Source: an uncultured Hyphomicrobiales bacterium
GTDB lineage: Bacteria > Pseudomonadota > Alphaproteobacteria > Rhizobiales > Ancalomicrobiaceae
Direction of reading: 5' to 3'
Assembly: GCA_903930435.1 (NCBI GenBank)
Contig: CAIYYN010000050.1
Coordinates: 1 to 45,090, forward strand
DNA: 45,090 nucleotides
Position 1 is the stretch's first letter. Every line of letters begins with the position of its first letter. The notes under the pieces are model-generated. The model had not been told where the DNA came from. It saw nothing but the letters and a program-made list of their open reading frames with translations, and did no database searches. Positions 36,776 to 43,948 of this stretch are shown one piece after another. The translations under genes and the position numbers were made by a program.

Positions 36776-37372
36776 CTAGCTGTGCGTTGTATCGGTTTCG
36801 GGTAGCGCGTGTTTCTGGATAAGGCGCATCTGACTGATCGCAAACACAAATGTCAGGATGGGCGTACCCGGCACCTTGAAATAGCCCCACATCTGCGTGT
36901 CAAAGGTCAGTCGAACACATTCGTTCAGTCCAGCCATCGCCAGAAAAAACAGGCCCCAGCGTATGGTGAGGATCCGCCATCCCGCGTCGTCGAGCGCTAT
37001 GGCATCCTCGAGGAAAAGGCCAATGAATGATTTGCCAAACAGCAATCCACCGAGAAGGGCGCCGGCAAACAGGACATAGACGATCGTCACCTTGATCTTG
37101 ATGAATTGTTCGTCGTGCAGGTAGAGCGTCAACCCACCGAAAATGATCAGGAACGGCAGCATCACCATCAGTTCGATCGGCAAGCGCCGGATCTTCCAAT
37201 AGGTAATCATGGCCGCAAGGAGCGAGGTGACGATCAGGGCGGCGGTCGCGACAAAAATGTCGAATTTATAGAGTGCACCGAAAAAGGCAGCCATCGGAAT
37301 GACGTTCAGTGCCAGCTTCAATCCCGGCGGAAGTCGCTTCTTCGAAACGGAGTCTTTTGCGGCGTCACTCAT
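36776..37372 (-). CDS. yciB: YciB/IspZ inner-membrane septation-family protein
   Basis: A 198-residue protein with five or six membrane helices. The family signature is visible in LALNVIPMAAFFGALY, ALIVTSLLAAMITYWKIRRLP, GGLTLYLHDEQFIKIKVTIV and WRILTIRWGLFFLAMAGLNE. In E. coli YciB interacts with elongasome and divisome proteins and helps maintain the envelope; in Shigella it was named for intracellular septation. The N-terminus has ~15 polar residues. It is a single gene converging on the DsbA-fold gene. Confidence 0.92.
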   Translation of the reverse strand: MSDAAKDSVSKKRLPPGLKLALNVIPMAAFFGALYKFDIFVATAALIVTSLLAAMITYWKIRRLPIELMVMLPFLIIFGGLTLYLHDEQFIKIKVTIVYVLFAGALLGGLLFGKSFIGLFLEDAIALDDAGWRILTIRWGLFFLAMAGLNECVRLTFDTQMWGYFKVPGTPILTFVFAISQMRLIQKHALPETDTTHS

Positions 37373-37504
37373 CGGAACCTGTCAGCTTTGCATGGCACGC
37401 TCGGCGCAGGATCAGAAAACAATCCGCGACACGCGACGTGCAATATGGTGGTTTGGTACTGATTAGGCAATCATATGTGACTCGTTTCGATCAGGACCCG
37501 CGCC

Positions 37505-38299
37505 TTGCTCGCTGAACTCTTCTTTTGGGCCATAACGCCTTGTCGTCTGGATCATCGCCGCCTTGGCTATCTGAGCGCGGCCATTTCGCTCTGGGCGCGC
37601 GGCAGCCGATGCCGCCGCGACTGGAGCGACCACGAGGCAAACGCCAAATCGGTCATGCTGGCAGCCGCACAGTCCTTGCCGCAGCGACGCACATGTGTGG
37701 TGCTGGGTTCGGGGCTGTTGCGGGATGTGCCGCTGGACGAGCTTTCCAGCCTGTTCCAGTCCGTTTTGCTGGTTGACATCGTACATCTGTGGCCAGCGCG
37801 GCTGAAGGCGCTCAGATACCGCAATGTGCAGCTTCTGGAACTGGATCTGACCGGAACCACCGACATGCTGCTCGGGCGCGCGCGCGGCTTTTCGGATCCC
37901 TTGATCCGGCTGCAACAGGATCAAACCATCGATCTCGTCATCTCAGCCACATGCCTGTCCCAATTACCTCTCGGGCCCGAAGCTGTCGGCGCGCGCAGAT
38001 CGGCCCGCTTGCCGCAATTGCCAAAGGATTTGTCGCGACAGATCATTGAACGGCATCTCGACGCGATTTGCCGTCTGCCCGGTCGAATTTGCGTTGTGAC
38101 AGATACGGAGGTGCTGACCCGGACTCGTTCCGGGGATGTCATCGAAGGCGAAGATCTGCTTGAAGGGGTTTCTTTGCCGGCTCCTGATCGTGAATGGATC
38201 TGGCCGGTCGCACCATTTGGCGAATATGCGCGCGACGAAGAACTCGTTCACCCCGTGCGGGGCTATCTTGATTTCCGCGTCGCCCGTCGTCGGGGATGA
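37505..38299 (+). CDS. Unrecognised conserved-looking protein, methyltransferase-like Rossmann fold
   Basis: A 264-residue soluble protein that I cannot name. Residues ~63-105 read like the SAM-binding start of a class I methyltransferase: CVVLGSGLLRDVPLDEL (glycine motif) then SVLLVDIVHLWPAR (acidic end of strand 2), and later DLVISATCLSQLP where the strand-4 motif would lie. The N-terminus AELFFWAITPC and the Arg/Trp-rich region up to residue 45 are not part of that fold. The frame has no ATG before residue 51. A TTG at 37505 with AGGA 8 bases upstream is the probable start, since the stop at 37478 leaves no better one. GC and codon use match the neighbours, so it is native. Confidence 0.65.
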   Translation: MLAELFFWAITPCRLDHRRLGYLSAAISLWARGSRCRRDWSDHEANAKSVMLAAAQSLPQRRTCVVLGSGLLRDVPLDELSSLFQSVLLVDIVHLWPARLKALRYRNVQLLELDLTGTTDMLLGRARGFSDPLIRLQQDQTIDLVISATCLSQLPLGPEAVGARRSARLPQLPKDLSRQIIERHLDAICRLPGRICVVTDTEVLTRTRSGDVIEGEDLLEGVSLPAPDREWIWPVAPFGEYARDEELVHPVRGYLDFRVARRRG

Positions 38300-38318
38300 T
38301 CATTCATAAGTAGATGAG

Positions 38319-38489
38319 TTAGGCAGCCAGTCGGTAGGCAAGCATATCGAGATCAACCGCGTAATATTGAACGACCAGCGAGCAAAGCTCTGTCCGACTG
38401 CGAGCATAACGACGCAACCAGGAAATTGCGGCATCAATATCATCATAGGTCGTTAGTACTGGACGGCCGGTTCTTGTATCTTCGCCCAT
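38319..38489 (-). CDS. Small hypothetical protein
   Basis: A 56-residue protein, MGEDTRTGRPVLTTYDDIDA at the start and ending DLDMLAYRLAA. It is predicted to be mostly helical and soluble, with no recognised domain. The ATG at 38489 has GGGGA 6 bases upstream; an in-frame GTG at 38501 is possible. It lies at the edge of an AT-rich, gene-free stretch with a CtrA-like box ~220 bp upstream, and converges on the unknown gene ending at 38299. The good ribosome site and normal codon use argue for a real gene. Confidence 0.55.
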   Translation of the reverse strand: MGEDTRTGRPVLTTYDDIDAAISWLRRYARSRTELCSLVVQYYAVDLDMLAYRLAA

Positions 38490-38641
38490 GAGTTTCCCCA
38501 CATGATGACTTCAGTTCTGCGTACTTGAGCGAATTAAACTCTCTGAATGCTACATGGCATTTCAAAAAATCATTCACTCGCCGTTTGATCTAGCCCGCAA
38601 ACTTGGCGATACGATGGAGGAAGCGTGTCTTGCATCCATCA

Positions 38642-38663
38642 ATTCGGTCTATTCGGACCGAAT
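38642..38663. promoter_or_regulatory. Operator-like dyad
   Basis: ATTCGGTC and GACCGAAT are exact 8-bp arms with a 6-base spacer, ~150 bp upstream of the 56-residue gene that starts at 38489 and between it and the CtrA-like box. Confidence 0.35.
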
Positions 38664-38705
38664 CACACGTCGCATTGCCTGCGATTACATTAGTCTTCAT
38701 CTTTT

Positions 38706-38724
38706 ATGGTTAATAGATCATTAA
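38706..38724 (-). promoter_or_regulatory. CtrA-like binding box
   Basis: On the minus strand this reads TTAA-N7-TTAACCAT, the full CtrA consensus. It shares TATGGTTAAT on the plus strand with the box at 2797-2815. It points toward the small gene starting at 38489. Assignment rests on the consensus only; the AT-rich setting raises the chance of coincidence. Confidence 0.45.
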
Positions 38725-39098
38725 TTTTTCGGATGGTGACCCAATAGGTCAAAGTCGCATCAAGGGACTGCCCGGCATTTTTGCAGATTTTATGATCAAG
38801 ACTGAATTTTACATCAAGCTAAAATCAAAGTAAATTCAAATATATCAGGATCTATATGACCATCAGTCCTTGTACAAAAGTCCCGTTCCAGGATTTTTCG
38901 CACTTATATTAATTTTACACATAAATATCAGGCTTTTAAAAATCTCAATAAATCAAACACTTAATGTATTATTCTGGTGTTCACGATTTAATCTTTGATC
39001 GACTTAACTGAAATTGATGGCATATTTTAATAAAAAGAAATGAGGGAACGGACTTATGTTCGACCTCATCCGATCAAACAGGCGGAACGGCACTCCTG

Positions 39099-39494
39099 TC
39101 AGGAGGATGCGCCCTGCCGCCTTTTGGCCGTCACCTCAATCTCGACCTTCATTTCCGGTCGGATGAGACCTGCAACGATCATTGTCGCTGCGGGGCGGAT
39201 GTCGCGAAAATGGCTGCCGACGACGTCAAACACCGGCTGGGCATAGGCCGCATCTGTCACGATATAATTGGAACGTACGATATCGGACAGCGCAAATCCT
39301 GCTTCGGACAGCGCTGCTTCAATGGTTTTCATCACGTTACGGGCCTGATCAGCGACATCATCAGGCATCGTCATCGTGGTGTAGTCATAGCCCGTCGTGC
39401 CGGAGACCCAGCACCAATCCCCGTCAACAACCGCGCGTGAATAGCCTGCCACCTTCTCAAACGGTGAACCGGTAGAAATCAGCTTGCGGGTCAT
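39099..39494 (-). CDS. RidA/YjgF/YER057c/UK114-family protein
   Basis: A 131-residue protein of the Rid family, whose best-known member (RidA) hydrolyses reactive enamine/imine intermediates such as 2-aminoacrylate. The start MTRKLISTGSPFEKVAGYSR, the core WVSGTTGYD and the C-terminal GLIRPEMKVEIEVTA, with the substrate-binding Arg, are seen. It belongs more to the Rid5-7-like group than to classical RidA, judging by sequence around GLIRPEM. The ATG at 39494 is favoured; the frame extends to a GTG at 39521. It lies ~90 bp downstream of leuD on the same strand. Confidence 0.85.
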   Translation of the reverse strand: MTRKLISTGSPFEKVAGYSRAVVDGDWCWVSGTTGYDYTTMTMPDDVADQARNVMKTIEAALSEAGFALSDIVRSNYIVTDAAYAQPVFDVVGSHFRDIRPAATMIVAGLIRPEMKVEIEVTAKRRQGASS

Positions 39495-39521
39495 CTGGCG
39501 TCCACTAACGAGAGTTTGCAC

Positions 39522-39561
39522 CTGACATCCCGGCGCGGCTGGGCCATGACCAAGATGTCAG
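39522..39561. terminator. Inverted repeat after leuD
   Basis: CTGACATC (39522-39529) and GATGTCAG (39554-39561) match exactly with a 24-base loop, between the leuD stop and the ridA-like start. The loop is long and there is no U-tract, so its function is uncertain. Confidence 0.3.
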
Positions 39562-39580
39562 TTCAAGTGTCCTTGCGTCA

Positions 39581-40186
39581 TCACGCCCAGGGCTGCGTTG
39601 CGGCAAGCTTGGTTTCGTGGGCGGTGATGTTGCCTTCCTTCTGAAGCGTCAGCCCGATGTCGTCGAGCCCGTTCAGCAGGCAATGCTTGCGGAATCCGTC
39701 GACGTCAAACGAAACTGATCCGCCATCTGGACCCTTGATCGTCTGGCTTTCCAGGTCGACCGTCAGCGTTGCATTCGACCCGCGGCTTGCGTCATCCATC
39801 AACTTTGACAGGTCTTCCGGCGAGACGCGGATCGGCAGGATGCCGTTCTTGAAGCAGTTATTGTAGAAGATATCGCCGAAGCCGGTCGAGATCACGCAAC
39901 GGATGCCGAAATCCAGCAGCGCCCAGGGCGCATGCTCACGGCTCGATCCACAGCCGAAGTTATCGCCGGCCACAAGGATCTGCGCATGTCGATAGGCGGG
40001 CTGGTTGAGGATGAATTCAGGCTTTTCCGAACCATCTTCGTTGAAGCGCTGCTCGAAGAACAAGCCCTTGCCAAGTCCCGTGCGCTCGATCGTCTTCAGG
40101 AATTGCTTGGGGATGATCATATCGGTGTCGATATTGACGATCGGCAGCGGCGCGGCGACGCCGGTCAGCGTCGTGAACTTGTCCAT
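39581..40186 (-). CDS. leuD: 3-isopropylmalate dehydratase small subunit
   Basis: A 201-residue swivel-domain subunit of isopropylmalate isomerase, the second step of leucine synthesis. It starts [20 protein letters not shown] and has the [12 protein letters not shown] motif and the aconitase-type [22 protein letters not shown] precedes the ATG. The large subunit LeuC is not in the window, as is usual in alphaproteobacteria where leuC and leuD are apart. leuB, often next to leuD, is also absent here. Confidence 0.96.
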   Translation of the reverse strand: MDKFTTLTGVAAPLPIVNIDTDMIIPKQFLKTIERTGLGKGLFFEQRFNEDGSEKPEFILNQPAYRHAQILVAGDNFGCGSSREHAPWALLDFGIRCVISTGFGDIFYNNCFKNGILPIRVSPEDLSKLMDDASRGSNATLTVDLESQTIKGPDGGSVSFDVDGFRKHCLLNGLDDIGLTLQKEGNITAHETKLAATQPWA

Positions 40187-40389
40187 GTCTTGTCCTCCGA
40201 ATTGGTTGCGGCGTGGATAGCGTGTTTTAAGCCTGAGGTGAAGGGGGCGATTGACCGCTTTTGGGCCGAAGTGCCCTGCAACACCTGTCGAAACTGCAAA
40301 AATCCTTGCGCTTCGAGCCGTTTCGCGAAAAGACAGTGGGCATCGATCACGAACATCTCAAGCCACTTACACAAAGACGGAACCCTCGC

Positions 40390-40773
40390 ATGAACCTTGA
40401 AATTGAGCTGGGTCTGGCCTTGGCAGTCATCGGTGCCATCCTGGCAGGTTGGCACTGGATCCGTCGGCAAGGGATGTTGCGCGCGAAAGGGAGCATTGTG
40501 CGTGTCGAAGCACTGGACAATGCGCCGGCGAGCAAAAGTCAGGTCCGACCCGTCAAGCTGACGGTCCGGTTCACGGACGGCCAGGGTCTGGTTCGGTTTT
40601 TTACAGGTTCAGCCAGGGGCGATGATCGCAAGCCAGGCGATGCGATCGGCGTCCTCTATCGGTCAAATGATCCTGCACAGGCCGTGTTGGATGATATGAG
40701 TATCTGGGTTGCCCCTATTGTTGTGGCGGCAATCGGGCTGGGTCTGGCGATCATGGGACTTGTGAAGCTCTGA
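40390..40773 (+). CDS. DUF3592-like membrane protein
   Basis: A 127-residue protein with a membrane helix at each end (about residues 5-22 and 105-125) and a beta-rich domain between: KGSIVRVEAL, PVKLTVRFTDGQGL, GDAIGVLYRSNDPAQAVLDD. This layout and the VLYRSNDPAQA stretch match the DUF3592 family of unknown function. The ATG at 40390 is used because the first helix begins right after it. It is inserted on the opposite strand between leuD and asd. Confidence 0.65.
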   Translation: MNLEIELGLALAVIGAILAGWHWIRRQGMLRAKGSIVRVEALDNAPASKSQVRPVKLTVRFTDGQGLVRFFTGSARGDDRKPGDAIGVLYRSNDPAQAVLDDMSIWVAPIVVAAIGLGLAIMGLVKL

Positions 40774-40780
40774 CAAGAAA

Positions 40781-40810
40781 CAGGCGCGGACCACTCGGTT
40801 TCCGCGCCTG
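40781..40810. terminator. Terminator of asd (bidirectional)
   Basis: CAGGCGCGGA and TCCGCGCCTG form a perfect 10-bp stem with a 10-base loop between two convergent genes. The minus strand continues TTTCTT, so it best serves asd. Confidence 0.8.
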
Positions 40811-40845
40811 CTGTCAGCTCTTGAAATCTCGATGATCCCGGGAAC

Positions 40846-41883
40846 TCAAGCCGCCTTGCGTGCCCGTGGCGTGATCAGCTTGCGATTGATCAGCACTTCG
40901 GCGATCTGGACGGCGTTGAGCGCGGCACCCTTGCGCAGATTGTCCGAGACGCACCAGAATGCGATGCCGTTTTCAACCGTTGCATCTTCGCGAATGCGCG
41001 AAATATAGGTCGCGTCTTCGCCTGCGGCTTCATAGGGCGTGATGTAGCCGCCGGGCTCGCGCTTGTCGATGACCAGACAGCCGGGAGCCTCGCGCAGGAT
41101 GTCGCGGGCCTCGTCTGCCGTGACCGGCTTCTCGAACTCGACGTTGACGGCCTCGCAATGGCTGATGAAAACCGGCACGCGCACGCAGGTCGCCGTGAGC
41201 TTGATCTTGGGATCGAGAATCTTCTTCGTCTCGACCATCATCTTCCACTCTTCCTTCGTGTAGCCATCCTCCATGAACACATCGATGTGCGGGATGACGT
41301 TGAAGGCGATGCGCTTGGGGAACTTCTTGGCTTCGACCGGGTCTGTCACGAAGACAGCGCGGGTCTGCGTGAACAGTTCGTCCATCGCGTCCTTGCCTGC
41401 GCCCGACACCGACTGATAGGTCGAGACAACCACGCGCTTGATCTTGAACTCGTCGTGCAGCGGCTTCAGGGCAACGACGAGCTGCGCCGTCGAGCAGTTC
41501 GGATTGGCGATGATGTTCTTCTTGCGGAAGCCGACGATGGCATCGGCATTCACTTCCGGCACGATCAGCGGCACTTCCGCGTCATAGCGCCAGGCGGACG
41601 AGTTATCGATGACCACGCAGCCCTGTGCGCCGATCTTGGGCGACCAGACCTTGGAGACTTCGCCGCCTGCCGACATGAGACAAATGTCGGTGTCGGAGAA
41701 GTCATAGTGATCAAGCACCTTGGTCTTCAGCGTCTTGTCACCGAAGCTGACCTCCGTCCCGAGTGAGCGGCTGGACGCGAGCGCTACCACTTCATCAACG
41801 GGGAAGCCGCGTTCATTGAGAATTTCGAGCATTTCTCGGCCGACGTTGCCTGTGGCGCCGACGATTGCAATCTTGTAACCCAT
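40846..41883 (-). CDS. asd: Aspartate-semialdehyde dehydrogenase
   Basis: A 345-residue NADPH enzyme that makes aspartate semialdehyde, the branch point for lysine/diaminopimelate, threonine and methionine. The Rossmann start KIAIVGATGNVGREML, the catalytic Cys130 (NPNCSTAQ) and the substrate-binding RVPVFISHCEAVNVEF are visible. The ATG at 41883 has AGAGG upstream; the longer frame to 41991 is non-family. A 5' region of more than 120 bp contains a hairpin and, before it, a threonine-rich 33-codon ORF. Confidence 0.96.
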   Translation of the reverse strand: MGYKIAIVGATGNVGREMLEILNERGFPVDEVVALASSRSLGTEVSFGDKTLKTKVLDHYDFSDTDICLMSAGGEVSKVWSPKIGAQGCVVIDNSSAWRYDAEVPLIVPEVNADAIVGFRKKNIIANPNCSTAQLVVALKPLHDEFKIKRVVVSTYQSVSGAGKDAMDELFTQTRAVFVTDPVEAKKFPKRIAFNVIPHIDVFMEDGYTKEEWKMMVETKKILDPKIKLTATCVRVPVFISHCEAVNVEFEKPVTADEARDILREAPGCLVIDKREPGGYITPYEAAGEDATYISRIREDATVENGIAFWCVSDNLRKGAALNAVQIAEVLINRKLITPRARKAA

Positions 41884-41962
41884 GGAAACCTCTGGTGCTT
41901 TCTTGGTTTTCTCGCCCGCTGCGATCCCGGATTGCTCAAAATATGAGATTGGGACCTTGTCT

Positions 41963-41989
41963 GCTCTCTCCTCCCCGCCGGGAGAGAGC
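41963..41989 (-). promoter_or_regulatory. Hairpin in asd leader
   Basis: GCTCTCTCC and GGAGAGAGC are exact 9-bp arms around a 9-base GC-rich loop. On the asd strand it begins about 18 bases after the stop of the Thr-rich ORF and ends 80 bases before the asd start. No U-tract follows. It could be an attenuator element or a REP-type hairpin. Confidence 0.45.
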
Positions 41990-42007
41990 ACGGGGAAGCA
42001 GAGGATA

Positions 42008-42109
42008 TCAGGCGGTTTTATCCACCGGCGTCAGCGTCGGTTTCACCGTGCAACGTTTGTTGCCGGTGGTCACCGATTTGGTCGTGCGCGTGGAGCGGAC
42101 GGACGACAT
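42008..42109 (-). CDS. Putative Thr-rich leader peptide upstream of asd
   Basis: A 33-residue ORF, too short for routine calling. It starts MSSVRSTRTTKSVTTGNK and ends PVDKTA. Nine of 33 residues are Thr and four are Lys, both end products of the pathway that Asd feeds. AAGGA lies 9 bases before the ATG. A 7-bp hairpin (42137-42155) precedes it and a 9-bp hairpin (41963-41989) follows. Thr-rich composition with a downstream hairpin resembles thrL-type attenuation leaders of enterobacteria, but no such leader is established for alphaproteobacterial asd. It may instead be a small basic protein (seven Arg/Lys, one acidic residue), or chance. Confidence 0.4.
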   Translation of the reverse strand: MSSVRSTRTTKSVTTGNKRCTVKPTLTPVDKTA

Positions 42110-42136
42110 GACGCGAGATCCTTCAATCCCTTTGAG

Positions 42137-42155
42137 GCAGGCGACCGGCGCCTGC
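42137..42155. promoter_or_regulatory. Hairpin before the Thr-rich ORF
   Basis: GCAGGCG and CGCCTGC form a perfect 7-bp stem with a 5-base loop, ~28 bases upstream of the Thr-rich ORF start. It may be a leader stem or a terminator remnant. Confidence 0.35.
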
Positions 42156-42404
42156 GACGCTTAAGATATTGCCTTCTCCGACGGACCACCGACGGCAGAG
42201 CGTCCTCCGGTCGCTGTCACAAGCGTGCAATGGAGATGACGGAGCCTTAGACAGGCTCAAAAGTCAAGCAAGATTGGCAATTCGATGTCATCATTTTGTC
42301 GATGAGCGACTTGCCAAGAGCCAACCAAACGCGTATTTAGCCCGCGTCTGCGATGCAGTGCCATCTGCATCGCGCTGCGAATCGCCTTGTCGCTTCGTCA
42401 GGTT

Positions 42405-42480
42405 GCCGCCTTAGCTCAGCTGGTAGAGCACATCATTCGTAATGATGGGGTCGTAGGTTCGAATCCTATAGGCGGCACCA
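42405..42480 (+). tRNA. tRNA-Thr (anticodon CGU)
   Basis: A 76-base cloverleaf. The acceptor stem GCCGCCT (42405-42411) pairs with AGGCGGC (42470-42476), the D-arm is GCTC-AGCTGGTA-GAGC, the anticodon stem CATCA/TGATG holds the loop TTCGTAA with CGT at 42438-42440, and the T-arm has GGTTCGAATCC. Discriminator A and CCA are encoded. It reads ACG threonine codons. The integrase gene starts 166 bp downstream, so the 3' part of this gene is the probable attachment site of an island. Confidence 0.95.
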
Positions 42481-42564
42481 TTTTCCTGTCCAGATCAGTC
42501 CAAAATCGACCAAAAACCAATGACTTAGCCTGGTTTTCTGCGGATTTAACGTCCAGCCAGATCC

Positions 42565-42643
42565 GGGGGTATCCGCTTGCATCCAATGCATTTGGGGGTA
42601 TTTATGGGGGTATCGAGTTCATACCCCCAACAGCGATACCCCC
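42565..42643. repeat. GGGGGTAT repeat array before the integrase
   Basis: Five exact octamers: GGGGGTAT at 42565, 42594 and 42606, and its complement ATACCCCC at 42621 and 42636. The third and fourth form an 8-bp dyad with a 7-base spacer, right before the integrase start codon (42647), which lacks a Shine-Dalgarno sequence. These may be arm-type sites for integrase or an excisionase, or an autoregulatory operator. Confidence 0.6.
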
Positions 42644-42646
42644 ACG

Positions 42647-43837
42647 ATGACATTGAACGATACCGGCATCAAAGCTGCAAAACCAAGGGCGAGGGATTAT
42701 AAGGTCGCCGACGGTGGTGGCTTATATCTACTCGTCACGTCGAAAGGATCGCGTCTTTGGCGACTGAAATATCGGTTTGGCAAATCTGAGAAAGTTTTGG
42801 CGATTGGGGCCTATCCCACTGTGACGCTGGCTGCAGCAAGGGCCAAGCGGGAAGAAGCGAAATCGCTCCTGGCCCAAGGTATCGATCCTTCTGAGGCGAA
42901 GAAGGAAGCCAAACGTGAAATTCAAGAAGCGACGGGCAATACCTTTCGCCTTATCGCTCAGGAATACCTTGAAAAGATACGCCGGGAAGGCCGTGCACTC
43001 CGTACGATGACAAAGCTTGAATGGCTTTTAAGCCTGGTGCTTGACGATATTGGTGACAAACCAATCCGTGACATCAATGCGCCCACCATTCTTGAAACGC
43101 TGCGCAAGGTCGAAGAACGGGGTCGGCATGAGACAGCACTTCGTACTCGATCGACGATCGGCACTGTGTTTCGGTATGCTATTTCGACTGCTCGTGCAGA
43201 TACCGACCCGACGCAAGCCTTGATCGGAGCCCTGACCAATCCGAAAGTTAAGCATATGGCGGCGATCATTGAGCCGAAGAAACTTGGTGGGCTCATGCGT
43301 GCGATATATGGCTGCGACGTCCACCCAGCGACAAAAGCCGCACTTCAACTGATGGCAATTCTAACGCCGCGCCCAGGTGAATTGCGTGTTGCGGAATGGC
43401 CAGAGTTCGACCTCGACAACGCGGTCTGGACGATACCGGCTGCCCACACGAAAATGCGTCGTGAGCACCGGATACCCTTGCCGCCGCAAGCAGTCGCTAT
43501 TCTTCGGGATCTGCACCGTATCACTGGCAACGGCAAACTCGTGTTCGCATCAGTGCGCAGCGGTGCCATCCCGCTATCAGAGAACACACTGAACGCCGCG
43601 CTACGTCGTCTCGGCTTCACCAAAGACGAGATGACATCTCATGGCTTTCGTGCAACGGCCTCCACACTTTTGAATGAAAGCCGCAAATGGTCGGAGGATG
43701 CCATTGAACGCCAACTATCACATGTCGAAAAGAACGAGGTTCGCCGAGCGTATGCTCGTGGCGAACACTGGGAGGAGCGCGTTCAAATGCTGGCGTGGTG
43801 GGCCGACTTTTTAGATCTCTTGCGCAAAGGTGATTGA
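42647..43837 (+). CDS. int: Site-specific tyrosine integrase, P4 family
   Basis: A 396-residue recombinase. The N-terminal DUF4102 arm-binding domain (about 1-90: LNDTGIKAAKPRARDYKVAD, GGGLYLLV) is followed by a core-binding SAM-like domain (about 98-185) and the catalytic domain with Arg242 (TPRPGEL), Lys269, His332-x-x-Arg335 (HGFRA), His359 and nucleophile Tyr369. All catalytic residues are present, so the enzyme should be active. It would integrate and excise an island at the adjacent tRNA-Thr. It points away from the tRNA, in the usual direction. No ribosome-binding site is visible; the GGGGGTAT array sits there instead. Confidence 0.95.
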   Translation: MTLNDTGIKAAKPRARDYKVADGGGLYLLVTSKGSRLWRLKYRFGKSEKVLAIGAYPTVTLAAARAKREEAKSLLAQGIDPSEAKKEAKREIQEATGNTFRLIAQEYLEKIRREGRALRTMTKLEWLLSLVLDDIGDKPIRDINAPTILETLRKVEERGRHETALRTRSTIGTVFRYAISTARADTDPTQALIGALTNPKVKHMAAIIEPKKLGGLMRAIYGCDVHPATKAALQLMAILTPRPGELRVAEWPEFDLDNAVWTIPAAHTKMRREHRIPLPPQAVAILRDLHRITGNGKLVFASVRSGAIPLSENTLNAALRRLGFTKDEMTSHGFRATASTLLNESRKWSEDAIERQLSHVEKNEVRRAYARGEHWEERVQMLAWWADFLDLLRKGD

Positions 43838-43895
43838 GACTTGTCATCGGCTCGAATTTCACGGACATTGCGTCAGTCTATTCGGTGCCCTGTCA

Positions 43896-43916
43896 ATTTC
43901 GATCCGAAATCGAAAT
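43896..43916. promoter_or_regulatory. Dyad upstream of AT-rich orphan gene
   Basis: ATTTCGAT and ATCGAAAT are exact 8-bp arms around CCGAA, 33 bp before the start codon at 43949. It may be an operator or the integrase terminator; no T-run follows. Confidence 0.4.
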
Positions 43917-43948
43917 GCGAAGTAGCCCAACGAGGCTGAGGAAAAATC

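Larger units (their letters stand above)
38490..39098. other. 600-bp AT-rich gene-free stretch
   Basis: No credible ORF on either strand, and much richer in A and T than the flanking genes, above all 38690-39050. It contains a CtrA-like box (38706-38724) and an 8-bp dyad (38642-38663). It could be a control region, the remains of acquired DNA, or hold a small RNA; no terminator that would mark an RNA end was found. Confidence 0.5.

Noticed and set aside
39040-39246. A 68-codon plus-strand frame at the edge of the AT-rich gap
   Set aside because: Most of it is antisense to the ridA-like gene and the unique part is short.
41884-42404. A lysine or SAM riboswitch before asd
   Set aside because: The region shows only simple hairpins and the short ORF; no multi-helix junction resembling a known riboswitch could be drawn by eye.
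42387-42650. An 87-codon frame covering the tRNA-Thr gene and the octamer array
   Set aside because: Overlaps a perfect tRNA cloverleaf and ends at the integrase start; not a protein gene.
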